Source: Sessilibacter corallicola | Lineage (GTDB): Bacteria; Pseudomonadota; Gammaproteobacteria; Pseudomonadales; Cellvibrionaceae | Direction: 5' to 3' | Length of the DNA stretch: 64,000 bases | NCBI RefSeq assembly: GCF_021290925.1 | Contig: NZ_JAJSLX010000001.1 | Location: 124,001 to 188,000 of the forward strand | Shown here: positions 1-8,488 of the stretch, one piece after another | Layout: every line of letters starts with the position of its first letter | How positions within the stretch are numbered: the stretch's first letter is position 1 | Translations under genes and position numbers: made by a program | Notes under the pieces: generated by a model | What the model saw: the letters and a program-made list of their open reading frames with translations, nothing else | Told to the model about the DNA's origin: nothing | Database searches by the model: none

Positions 1-120
1 ACGATCAGCGCGATGAAATAACGAAATGCAACAAAAAACATAATACCATTAACTTTTTGAATTTAGATCACATCAAATGACATATTTAGTGTTTGCAAGC
101 AATAGAAACTCTCGGTTACC

Positions 121-999
121 TTAATTTTTTTCTAAAACCGAAAATACAAAATCCCGAAATGCTTTAACTTTAGGACTGTTTTTCCCTTCAGAAGTTGTCA
201 CAAACCAAATCGGCGCTTGGCTGGGTGCGAGCTGATTGAGTTTAACCTCTACCAAACTGCCGTCATCCAGCTCTTGTTGAATCGCAAGTTTTGATTTTAA
301 TGCCAAACCCAAACCTTGCTTTGCGGCTTCGGTGAGTGAATCGGATTGTCTGAATAAGATTGGCCGCTGTATTGCTATCATTTGCGATTCTTTTTTTGGG
401 TTAAGTAACTCGACTTTTATTTGCCAAGGTAACGATACCCAAGGTGCCGATAACAAATCGGGAATTGTCTTTGGCTGACCAATCTTGTTCAGTAAATTGG
501 GCGATGCACAAATGACGCGTTCGTTATTGCAAATTTTTCGGGCAACCAGTGCGCTGTCGGAAAGTTGGCCGATGCGAATGGCGCAATCTTGTCGCTCTTC
601 GACCAGTGGTACGTAACGATCAATGGGCTGAAATTCTAAGGTTAAACCAGAATGCGCTCCCAGAAATTCCGATAATCTTGGCATTAAATAACGATTTAAC
701 ACCCAAGGCGATACGGTAACCCGCAGATGACCGCGCACCGAACACGATCCCGCGTCGATTTCGGCCTGCTTTAAATCTATCAGTATCTGTTCGATGCGCT
801 CCAAAAACACTTCGCCTTCTGCCGTCAAAGACACGTTGCGGCTGTTTCGGTGAAAGAGCACCAAGCTCAAGGCACCTTCGAGCTTGCTGATACGATGGCT
901 GGTGGTGGCGGTGGAAATTCCTAACTGATTAGCCGCCGACGTCAAACTGCCGGTGTGGGCCACAGCAACAAAGGATTCCAGGTCTTGTAGGTTATACAT
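121..999 (-). CDS. LysR-family transcriptional regulator
   Basis: This 292-residue protein has LysR layout: an N-terminal winged helix-turn-helix (about residues 1-60, with the ITSAANQLGIS-type recognition segment) and a substrate-binding-like effector domain (about 90-290). It is divergent from the secreted MRJP-type gene starting at 1097, with 97 bp between them. That is the usual layout for a LysR protein controlling its neighbour, and a perfect 6+2+6 palindrome lies in this gap. The family binds DNA as tetramers in the cytoplasm and senses a small molecule; the ligand cannot be read from the sequence. The family call is firm and the target is an inference from position. Confidence 0.93.
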   Translation of the reverse strand: MYNLQDLESFVAVAHTGSLTSAANQLGISTATTSHRISKLEGALSLVLFHRNSRNVSLTAEGEVFLERIEQILIDLKQAEIDAGSCSVRGHLRVTVSPWVLNRYLMPRLSEFLGAHSGLTLEFQPIDRYVPLVEERQDCAIRIGQLSDSALVARKICNNERVICASPNLLNKIGQPKTIPDLLSAPWVSLPWQIKVELLNPKKESQMIAIQRPILFRQSDSLTEAAKQGLGLALKSKLAIQQELDDGSLVEVKLNQLAPSQAPIWFVTTSEGKNSPKVKAFRDFVFSVLEKN

Positions 1000-1041
1000 G
1001 GCGATTGTTCGAATTTTTCGAAAGCTGGTTTCAGTATTTAG

Positions 1042-1055
1042 TCGATTCTAATCGA
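1042..1055. promoter_or_regulatory. Candidate LysR operator with adjacent -10 box
   Basis: The sequence TCGATTCTAATCGA is a perfect inverted repeat (6+2+6) between the divergent lysR and MRJP genes. A TATAAT hexamer follows at 1067-1072, about 25 bp before the MRJP start, so the palindrome would overlap the -35 region of that promoter. LysR proteins commonly bind such sites. Assignment to this LysR is an inference. Confidence 0.4.
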
Positions 1056-1096
1056 TGTTTTCTAAATATAATACGGTCACGACAGAGGAGATCTAA

Positions 1097-2176
1097 ATGA
1101 AAAAGCAGTTCCATTCATTGATTTTATCATTATGTATTGCCGGCATTGCTCAGGCCGATAAGCTAGAAACCGTAGCCACCTTTGATGCATCAACGCCGCC
1201 GGGTAACTTAGCAATCGCTCCCGATGGCCGCTTATTTATGAGTGTTCATGAATTTTACGGGCCAGAATTGCGCGTAGTGGAAGTGCTTAAAGACGGCTCG
1301 ACCAAACCCTACCCAACCGAAGCATGGGCGCGAGCACCCAAAGATAACGGCGTTGGCTTAAATGGCGTGCTGGGTTTGCGCGTGGATCGCCAAGGTATTT
1401 TATGGATGCTAGACGGCCAAAACAGCGAACGCGGCGGTCGAGTGGTTGGCTGGGATACGCGCTCAGAATCGCTGCATAAGGTGTTTTATCTTGCCAAACC
1501 CACCACCCGCGCGACGTCTTTTTTAAACGATTTAGCCATTGATAACAGCAACAACGCGATATACATCGCCGATACCGGCGACGGCAAAAATTCCGCACTG
1601 ATTATTGTCGATATGAACACCGGAAAAACCCGTCGCGTGCTCGAAGGCTCGAAATACACCGTGCCTGAAAATATCGATATGGTGATCGATAAAAAAGTGG
1701 TGCATTTAGGAGAAAACCCCGCCCGCATCGGTGTCAATCCAATCACCGTTGACCCCACCAATACCTGGGTTTATTTCGCGCCTATGTCTGGGCAATCCAT
1801 GTATCGCATTGAAACGAAATACCTGCTCGACGAATCGCTCTCCAATCAAGCCTTAGAAGCAAACGTTGAACGTTACGGATCAAAACCAATTTCTGATGGC
1901 ACCACCGTCGATGCCGATGGTAATGTGTATATTACTTCGGTAACGGATCACTCTATTGGCGTTATTCGCCCCGACGGCAGCTACGATGTATTGCATCAAT
2001 CGAAGAAAACACTGCCCTGGCCGGATGGCTTTGCTGTAGGCGTCGACGGTTATATTTACACAACCATTAACGAACTTTTTAGAAGCCCACCGTTAAACGG
2101 CGGGAAAAATGACGCAAAGGGTAAGTTTAAAATCGTGCGATTTAAAGGCGAAGGCCCATTAATTAACGGACGTTAA
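1097..2176 (+). CDS. Secreted major royal jelly protein (MRJP)/Yellow-type beta-propeller
   Basis: The 359-residue product begins with a Sec signal peptide (KKQFHSLILSLCIAGIAQA, cleavage near residue 20), so it is periplasmic or secreted. The rest resembles the MRJP/Yellow family of beta-propellers: blade-like segments such as LAIAPDGRLF, FLNDLAIDNSNNAIYIADTG, LIIVDMNTGKTRRVL and DADGNVYITSV recur. Bacterial members are often labelled dopachrome-tautomerase-related or SMP-30-like, but their substrates are mostly unknown. The ATG has an AGAGGAG ribosome site about 6 bases upstream. It is divergent from a LysR gene and followed 134 bp later by a glutathione-transferase gene on the same strand, which may share its regulation. 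Fold assignment is fairly sure; activity is unknown. Confidence 0.8.
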   Translation: MKKQFHSLILSLCIAGIAQADKLETVATFDASTPPGNLAIAPDGRLFMSVHEFYGPELRVVEVLKDGSTKPYPTEAWARAPKDNGVGLNGVLGLRVDRQGILWMLDGQNSERGGRVVGWDTRSESLHKVFYLAKPTTRATSFLNDLAIDNSNNAIYIADTGDGKNSALIIVDMNTGKTRRVLEGSKYTVPENIDMVIDKKVVHLGENPARIGVNPITVDPTNTWVYFAPMSGQSMYRIETKYLLDESLSNQALEANVERYGSKPISDGTTVDADGNVYITSVTDHSIGVIRPDGSYDVLHQSKKTLPWPDGFAVGVDGYIYTTINELFRSPPLNGGKNDAKGKFKIVRFKGEGPLINGR

Positions 2177-2310
2177 ATTTTTCGAAAATCATGGTCAATA
2201 AAGTTGCTGTTGGTTTTGAACAAGACGCAACCATATGTTATGGGTTTTAGATCGATTCATTATTCGCTGTGAAATACAGAGAATAAACGACATTTTACGG
2301 ATACGCATTT

Positions 2311-3162
2311 ATGACTGAATACAATCCACCAAAAATTTGGACCTGGGAACAAGAAGACGCTGGTGTTTGGGACAAGGTAAACCGCCCAATTTCTGGCGCA
2401 ACATACGACAAAGAATTACCCGTCGGCAAGCACCCGCTTCAGCTTTATTCTATGGGTACGCCCAACGGCCAAAAAGTTACTATTATGCTCGAAGAGCTGT
2501 TAGAAGCTGGCGTTAAAGAAGCCGAGTACGACGCGTTTTTAATTCGCATTGGCGACGGCGAACAATTCTCTAGCGGCTTTGTTGATATTAACCCAAACTC
2601 AAAAATTCCTGCATTGGTAGATCGCTCGTTGGAAAACCCCGTGCGCGTGTTTGAGTCTGGCGCAATTTTGCTTTACCTAGCAGAAAAATTTGGCAAGTTT
2701 TTGCCCACCGATCTTGCCGAAAAAACCGAAGTAATGAACTGGTTATTTTGGTTGCAAGGTTCGGCACCGTATTTGGGTGGCGGTTTTGGCCATTTTTATC
2801 ACTACGCGCCCATTAAAATTGAATACGCGATTAATCGTTTTTCAATGGAAACCAAACGCCAATTGGATTTATTGAATAAAACCTTAGCCGAGCGCAAATA
2901 CATTGGCGGTGACGAGTACACCATTGCCGATATGGCAATTTGGTCTTGGTACGGTTTGTTGGTGCGCGGTGTTATGTACGAGGCCGAAGAGTTTTTGCAA
3001 GTAAAAGACTACGAACACGTTTGCCGCTGGGCCGATGAAATTTACAACCGCCCTGCCGTACGTCGCGGTCGATTGGTCAATCGCTTTTGGGGCGACGAAG
3101 ACGAGCAATTGCTTGAACGCCACGATGCCAGCGATTTTGATAACGTTAGAACCTCGGGTTAA
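2311..3162 (+). CDS. yghU: YghU-type glutathione S-transferase / disulfide-bond oxidoreductase
   Basis: The 283-residue protein closely matches my memory of E. coli YghU over its whole length. Matching stretches are PVGKHPLQLYS, GTPNGQKVTIMLEELL, IRIGDGEQFSSGFV, NPNSKIPAL, FESGAILLYLAEKFG, NWLFWLQGSAPYLGGGFGHF and the C-terminal ERHDASDF. It has an N-terminal thioredoxin-like domain (about 40-130) and an all-helical GST domain (about 135-260). YghU binds two glutathiones and reduces disulfides, with organic hydroperoxide activity reported. It is cytoplasmic. The gene follows the MRJP gene on the same strand and ends at a 12-bp-stem hairpin. The identification is strong. Confidence 0.95.
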   Translation: MTEYNPPKIWTWEQEDAGVWDKVNRPISGATYDKELPVGKHPLQLYSMGTPNGQKVTIMLEELLEAGVKEAEYDAFLIRIGDGEQFSSGFVDINPNSKIPALVDRSLENPVRVFESGAILLYLAEKFGKFLPTDLAEKTEVMNWLFWLQGSAPYLGGGFGHFYHYAPIKIEYAINRFSMETKRQLDLLNKTLAERKYIGGDEYTIADMAIWSWYGLLVRGVMYEAEEFLQVKDYEHVCRWADEIYNRPAVRRGRLVNRFWGDEDEQLLERHDASDFDNVRTSG

Positions 3163-3185
3163 TTTTTAAAAACTACTAGTAATCT

Positions 3186-3223
3186 GGCCCTTTTATTGAT
3201 TTTTAACGGTTAATAAAAGGGCC
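3186..3223. terminator. Hairpin between convergent yghU and Roco genes
   Basis: GGCCCTTTTATT and AATAAAAGGGCC form a perfect 12-bp stem with a 14-nt loop, placed between two converging genes. The stem is AT-rich at its inner end, and there is no long T run on either side, so termination strength is uncertain. Confidence 0.6.
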
Positions 3224-3258
3224 GGTTTATAAAGTGAGTAAAATAAGTTTGAAGTACT

Positions 3259-6200
3259 TTACTCTTGAAAACCGTATTCGAGAAAATCTTGCCATTTGCG
3301 TGGTTGTACTCGATCAGCCACTTCGGTTAATACCTCACCCACGGTATTGGCAAACTTTTTAATGGCTACATACCGGTTCATATCATTCTTACTTAAGCTT
3401 TTTATACCGAATTTCTCAATTGCGGCTTCTAACTTTTCATGCTTGGCATTCCAATACGCCGAATATTCTAAACGATTTTCAATTTCCCAAATTTGGGCGT
3501 CATCAAGCGTAAATACCCGAATAACTTCACTGAGTCTGTCTCCGTCCTGTTTTGATTGCACCCAAATTTGATGAAGCTCATACATGCAATTGGCAGATTT
3601 TAGGTATTTATCACTTAAGAAAATAAACACCCTTTCACCTTTACCAATGCGGTTCATAAATTTAGTGATACTGTCGCCAAATTGAAGGGTATTTTTATCA
3701 CGAACAATACTAATACCGAACTTTGCCTCGGCATCGGTGCATAACTGATTGACTTTTTCTTCTCTTGTTTTACCGGCGTCAGTTTTATCATCGTTCCAGG
3801 CGTAAGAAACAAAGTATTCTTTTTGCTGAGGCTTTTCTTGGGCGTAATCAGGTTCAAATTCCGGTTCTTTCATATCAGAATTATCTGCAAACTCGTGTTG
3901 TAATTTTGTATTATCTAAAGCGCTTTCTTTTTGCGTAGCACGAATACCAATTTTCTGCTCAACACGCTCTAGCTGATTAATCAGTGATGTAAGTAATTGT
4001 TCCGCGCCTAAGCCTTGGGTTTGTATGCAAATCTCACCTTGCCAATTACCGGTTTTGGTTTGGGTGATTAAGGCACGGCTTAGGGTAGTGCGCTCCGGTA
4101 CAAAAAAGCCATTATGCCAGTAATCCCCAGCCAAACCTGCGTCACGGCCAACCTCAGCCATAAAGTTTCGCAACAGTACCGAGGGTAATAAATCATAACT
4201 GAATACCGCGTTTTCAATGGGTATATCGGGTTGCCATTTTTCGGTTAAATCCTGTGGTGGCTCGTCCGGTAATAAATCCGGAGCAAGATATTCATATTTT
4301 TCCTCTAAACTCTCTTCTTGCCAATGTTTATCCAGACAAAAACAAATACTGCAAGACACCATAAAATGGATAAATAAAATCTGCTCCTGTTCAGAAAAAC
4401 CCAGCTCATTCCACAACAGCATAGCCAACACATCACGATCAAACTTGCCGTGCATTTTTTCTTTTAAAATTTTATAACAGTTATCGCGATTAAATACTGC
4501 GTAAATGGCCTCAAACGCCCAGGCTTGGTCTAGAATAATTTGATTATTAAACAAACCTTGTTGATAAAATACATTGCCGCAGTTGTGCAAAAAATCTAAA
4601 AATAATTCTGGGCTAGAGATATCACCGGTATTTTCACACAGCATTACAAAATCATTGTATTGAATGGTTCGGTGCTGGCGCTGTTCGACTAGCCTTTTAG
4701 AATCGTCATCTATCCAGGTTTGCAATTGGTCAATAACCCGTTGCCGTCCCACACCAATAAACGGTTGATCAATTTGTTGATAAGCTTCGGTGAGCGCTTC
4801 ATCCAATGCGGCTCTACCACGGTTATTTAAGGCGCTGTAATCGAGTGCTTTCCAGTATCTAAACTCTCCAAGCATTGCATAAACATCACTTGGCAAGGTT
4901 TGCACTTGGCCGGGTTCATCACAGTGAGTTTGCACAATAATCACTGAGCAATCGGTACCGCCAAACTGCTTAATGTAATTTAACCAATACAACAACGGAT
5001 AATTACGAAAACTCATACCGCCATAAGTATGGGTCTCTGAGTCTTCCATTTCAGGCGTCCAAGCCAATAAAAAGACTGACCGGCTGCGCATAAATAACGC
5101 GTGGGTGCCGTGGTAAATATCTTGGCCGCCAAAATCCCACAAGTGAAAACGCGCGGATTCGTTATTAGGTACTGAGGTGGAAGAAATAGTAATACCGTGG
5201 GTAGAATCCGAATTTTGCTCAAATTCTAAATTGGATAATTGCCTGCAAATTTGTGTTTTACCGACACGACCATTGCCAATAATCATTAGCTTGGCTTCTT
5301 GCTGTTGGTTTTGGCTTTCGGCTAAGTCGGTTAGGTGTGCTCTTAATTTTGGAAGGCAATCCCTACCTGGCTCAGCAGACAAGGCCTCGGCAGGTATTCC
5401 TACAATTTTGCTACCGCCTAAGCACAGTGATTCCAGGTTCTCACCAAAGACTAATTCATAATCTATGGTATTAATTGGGCAATAATATGCATCGAGTTCA
5501 CTAAGAAAGTACAAATTATTTAAAGGGCTCAAATCACTTACGCCAGAACCGTCGCAAAATAAAGAAGTTAAAAAATATAATCCACTTATGGGATTTAAAT
5601 CAGTAACACTGGAATCTGAGCAATCAAGCCATATCAAATTGGTTAGCTTGCACAATGGACTTAGGTCACTTACTTTAGTAAAAAAACAACTAAAACTTCG
5701 CAGATGACTTAATCCACTCAACGGACTTAGATCAACTACTTGAGTCTGGCTACAATCTAATACTTCCAGTTTGTTTAAGCCTCTCAACGGACTTAAATCA
5801 CTTACTTCAGTCTGACTGCAATTAAGGTCTTGCAAGTTACTTAAGCTGCTTAAAGGACTTAAATCACTTACTACAGTGCCACAACAATCAAAACTTTGCA
5901 GGTGACTTAAGCCACTCAAAGGGCTTAAATCACTTACTTGAGTATAACCGCAATCTAATACCTGTAGGTTGGTTAACTCGCTCAAAGGGCTTAGGTCACA
6001 GACATGAGTACACCTGCAGTTAAGGTGCTGCAAGTTGGCTAACTCGCGTAGAGGATTTAGTTCACTCACCTTTGTAGGCAAATAATAAGATCTACTTTCA
6101 TCCAAATTCGATAAATAGAGCACTTCCAGTTCTTTAAGCTCGGCAATACTCTCCGGTATTTCCTCCAACTCGCTCAAACCCGACAAATCCAACGCTTCAC

Positions 6201-6273
6201 CCGGCTGCCAATTTTCAATTCGTCGTTCAGCCTCGGCATAATTTTCTGCTGGAGTTTTGTTGCGCCAATCCAT
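3259..6273 (-). CDS. LRR-Roc-COR-TIR protein (bacterial Roco with TIR domain)
   Basis: This large cytoplasmic protein (1004 residues from the ATG at 6273) has four parts. Residues about 35-290 are leucine-rich repeats of about 23 residues with the recurring core SDLSPLSGLxxLxxLDCxxT. Residues about 325-480 are a Roc GTPase with G1 GNGRVGKT (333-340), G3 DFGGQ and a THCD motif in the G4 position. Residues about 510-750 fit a COR dimerisation region. Residues about 815-960 are a TIR domain (YFVSYAWND, then SANCMYELHQIW). The Glu at 899 sits where NAD-cleaving TIR domains carry their catalytic Glu. An upstream GTG at 6288 is possible, but AAGGGA before the 6273 ATG favours the shorter form. TIR-Roco proteins are suspected in bacterial immunity; no partner gene is adjacent. 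Confidence 0.88.
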   Translation of the reverse strand: MDWRNKTPAENYAEAERRIENWQPGEALDLSGLSELEEIPESIAELKELEVLYLSNLDESRSYYLPTKVSELNPLRELANLQHLNCRCTHVCDLSPLSELTNLQVLDCGYTQVSDLSPLSGLSHLQSFDCCGTVVSDLSPLSSLSNLQDLNCSQTEVSDLSPLRGLNKLEVLDCSQTQVVDLSPLSGLSHLRSFSCFFTKVSDLSPLCKLTNLIWLDCSDSSVTDLNPISGLYFLTSLFCDGSGVSDLSPLNNLYFLSELDAYYCPINTIDYELVFGENLESLCLGGSKIVGIPAEALSAEPGRDCLPKLRAHLTDLAESQNQQQEAKLMIIGNGRVGKTQICRQLSNLEFEQNSDSTHGITISSTSVPNNESARFHLWDFGGQDIYHGTHALFMRSRSVFLLAWTPEMEDSETHTYGGMSFRNYPLLYWLNYIKQFGGTDCSVIIVQTHCDEPGQVQTLPSDVYAMLGEFRYWKALDYSALNNRGRAALDEALTEAYQQIDQPFIGVGRQRVIDQLQTWIDDDSKRLVEQRQHRTIQYNDFVMLCENTGDISSPELFLDFLHNCGNVFYQQGLFNNQIILDQAWAFEAIYAVFNRDNCYKILKEKMHGKFDRDVLAMLLWNELGFSEQEQILFIHFMVSCSICFCLDKHWQEESLEEKYEYLAPDLLPDEPPQDLTEKWQPDIPIENAVFSYDLLPSVLLRNFMAEVGRDAGLAGDYWHNGFFVPERTTLSRALITQTKTGNWQGEICIQTQGLGAEQLLTSLINQLERVEQKIGIRATQKESALDNTKLQHEFADNSDMKEPEFEPDYAQEKPQQKEYFVSYAWNDDKTDAGKTREEKVNQLCTDAEAKFGISIVRDKNTLQFGDSITKFMNRIGKGERVFIFLSDKYLKSANCMYELHQIWVQSKQDGDRLSEVIRVFTLDDAQIWEIENRLEYSAYWNAKHEKLEAAIEKFGIKSLSKNDMNRYVAIKKFANTVGEVLTEVADRVQPRKWQDFLEYGFQE

Positions 6274-6833
6274 TCTCGTCCCTTGCACTCAGTCGATAGT
6301 GTTTGGATAACTATCGCATGTTGCTTAGGGTGTGTGAACAAACCTTCATGCAAGTTGGTGTTTTGGCGTGTGATTCATCTCTTGAGGGCGTATTTCGAGT
6401 TAAGAGGTTCAATAAGTTTATAGGTTAGCGGGCTCGAAATGATCATTTTTTAAACGGATAAAACGTAAACTGTGGCTGTGTATTTGAGTGAGTATTGCTG
6501 GGCGTTTTTCGCTAATTTAAGAAAGTTGCTTATTTTGGTTCATTGATAATTTGTGAATTTCGCACCGAATGCACAAAAATATTACAGAAAAATTCTTATT
6601 GGATTCAAAAATCAAACAGCCATTTAGAAAACAGATTTTTTATGCATTCATATTGTGCACTTTAACTTTTTATAAGCACCAACTTAAAACAATCATCAAA
6701 TATCAATCATTTATTTTTGCACCATTAATTACCACAAAGGTAATAAAATCTTTTTGAATCAATAAGTTAATATAACACGCATGCATTTTGCTTTATTGAG
6801 CGCAAATTAAATACGACAAGCTTCGAGGTCCAC
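6274..6833. other. AT-rich intergenic region upstream of Roco and nitrate transporter genes
   Basis: This 560-bp region separates the divergent Roco and transporter genes and must carry both promoters. A 62-codon reading frame at 6569-6757 is low-complexity and lysine/phenylalanine-rich with no ribosome site, so I do not call it. I found no strong hairpin or repeat. Confidence 0.5.
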
Positions 6834-8309
6834 ATGGCTCAATCAAGTAGTTTCAACCTGTTCTCGTTTCAGGGGAAAATGAAGGTCCTGCATTTTAGTT
6901 GGATAGCCTTCTTCATTACCTTTGTGGTGTGGTTTAACCTGGCGCCTTTGCTGCAAGCGGTAAAAGAGTCTTTGGGTTTAAGCACTGAAGAAATTAAAAC
7001 CTTGTTAATTTTGAACGTGGCCATCACCATTCCGGCGCGTGTGCTTATTGGCATGCTGACCGATAAATACGGACCGAAAATTACCTATTCAGCGTTATTA
7101 GCCGTGTGTTCCATTCCGTGTTTTATGTTCGCCTTGGCCGATAACTTTACCCAAGCGGCAATTGCCCGCTTTGCCCTGGGCTGTATTGGTGCCGGTTTTG
7201 TCATTGGTATTCGCTTGGTGTCTGAGTGGTTCCCTCACAACGAATTAGGTACGGCCGAAGGTATTTATGGTGGCTGGGGTAATTTTGGTTCTGCGGCCGC
7301 AGCGTTTACCTTACCTACACTTGCCGTTGTTTTTGGCGGTGATGACGGCTGGCGTTATGCTATGGGCATTACCGGTGTTATGAGCTTGTTGTTCTCGTTT
7401 GTGTTTTGGAAAAACGTATCAGACACACCCAAAGGATCTACCTATTTTCGCCCAAAAAACCTCGGCGCAATGGAAGTAACCTCTAAGGGTGATTTCTTCT
7501 TTTTATTAATCATGAAATTACCGATGTATTTGGCGTTAGCACTGCTGGCTTGGAAATTATCGCCAAGCGGTGTGGGCTTGGTGAGCCATTTTGCGGTGAA
7601 CGCTATTTACGCGGGTTTAACGGCGCTGTATTTGTACGAATTAACCCAAGTTTGGAAAGTAAATAAAAACGTCTTTAAAGAGCCGGTGCCAGAAATTCAC
7701 CGTTACAGCTTTAAACAAGTGGCGGTATTAAACGTTTTGTACTTTGCCACCTTTGGTTCTGAATTGGCGGTAGTATCTATGTTGCCGTTATTCTTCTCCG
7801 ATACCTTTGAGCTTTCGCCAGTGGTTGCCGGTATGGTGGCGTCGGCGTACGCGTTTATGAATTTAATGTCGCGCCCAGGCGGTGGTTGGTTGTCGGATCG
7901 CTTTGGCCGTAAACCCACGTTATTAATTTTAACCGCAGGCTTGGCGTTGGGTTATTTATTAATGGGTAACGTTAACAGCAGTTGGCCTGTGTGGTTGGCG
8001 GTCGTTGCAGCCATGACCTGTTCTTTCTTTGTGCAGTCAGGCGAAGGTGCGGTATTTGCGGTGGTACCCTTAATTAAACGCCGCTTGACTGGACAAATCG
8101 CCGGTATGACCGGTGCTTACGGTAACGTCGGTGCGGTGGTGTACTTAACCGTTTTAACCTTTGTTGATTACAGCCAATTCTTCTACGTGATTGCAGGCAC
8201 GGCGGCGTTAGGTTTTGTTGCGTTACTGTTCTTAGACGAACCGAAAGGTCAAATTGTTGAAGTCGGTGAAGACGGCAATATCACCATGATTGACGTTGCT
8301 AAATCTTAA
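6834..8309 (+). CDS. NNP-family nitrate/nitrite transporter (NarK/NasA type)
   Basis: The 491-residue inner-membrane protein has the twelve-helix major facilitator pattern and nitrate-nitrite porter signatures. GGWGNFGSAAAAF (about residue 145) is the first NNP glycine motif, ARVLIGMLTDKYGP carries the substrate-binding Arg of helix 2, and MSRPGGGWLSDRFGRKPT is the second-half counterpart. It is predicted to import nitrate (or exchange nitrate and nitrite) for assimilation. The ATG follows GAGGTCC. The next gene on the same strand encodes a fused phosphatase/kinase, a pairing often seen in assimilatory nitrate operons. No nitrite or nitrate reductase gene follows here, so those functions must be encoded elsewhere. 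Confidence 0.92.
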   Translation: MAQSSSFNLFSFQGKMKVLHFSWIAFFITFVVWFNLAPLLQAVKESLGLSTEEIKTLLILNVAITIPARVLIGMLTDKYGPKITYSALLAVCSIPCFMFALADNFTQAAIARFALGCIGAGFVIGIRLVSEWFPHNELGTAEGIYGGWGNFGSAAAAFTLPTLAVVFGGDDGWRYAMGITGVMSLLFSFVFWKNVSDTPKGSTYFRPKNLGAMEVTSKGDFFFLLIMKLPMYLALALLAWKLSPSGVGLVSHFAVNAIYAGLTALYLYELTQVWKVNKNVFKEPVPEIHRYSFKQVAVLNVLYFATFGSELAVVSMLPLFFSDTFELSPVVAGMVASAYAFMNLMSRPGGGWLSDRFGRKPTLLILTAGLALGYLLMGNVNSSWPVWLAVVAAMTCSFFVQSGEGAVFAVVPLIKRRLTGQIAGMTGAYGNVGAVVYLTVLTFVDYSQFFYVIAGTAALGFVALLFLDEPKGQIVEVGEDGNITMIDVAKS

Positions 8310-8349
8310 TTATTATTTGCTCTAAAAATTTCCAGCTTTTTCATGCCAA

Positions 8350-8365
8350 GGCACAAGGATGTGCC
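8350..8365 (+). promoter_or_regulatory. Hexaloop hairpin, possible ANTAR/NasT-type leader element
   Basis: GGCAC and GTGCC form a 5-bp stem closing a six-base loop, AAGGAT, with A at position 1 and G at position 4. ANTAR-domain antiterminators such as NasT bind paired hairpins with hexanucleotide loops showing A1 and G4, often in nitrate assimilation leaders. Only one clear hexaloop is visible here. A weaker ACGCCC...GGGTGT pairing follows at about 8373-8394. Treat as a candidate. Confidence 0.3.
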
Positions 8366-8488
8366 ACTCTTAAACGCCCGAGCAATAATGGGTGTAAAAC
8401 AATAATAAGCCTTCTATAATTTCAATTATTATTGAATTTAAACTAACATTCCAAAATTACTCTAGAACCAGCGCTTGCAATCCAGCCC

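Noticed and set aside
6569-6757. 62-codon plus-strand frame
   Set aside because: Low-complexity Lys/Phe/Ile-rich reading of AT-rich DNA, no ribosome site, and it lies within a promoter region.
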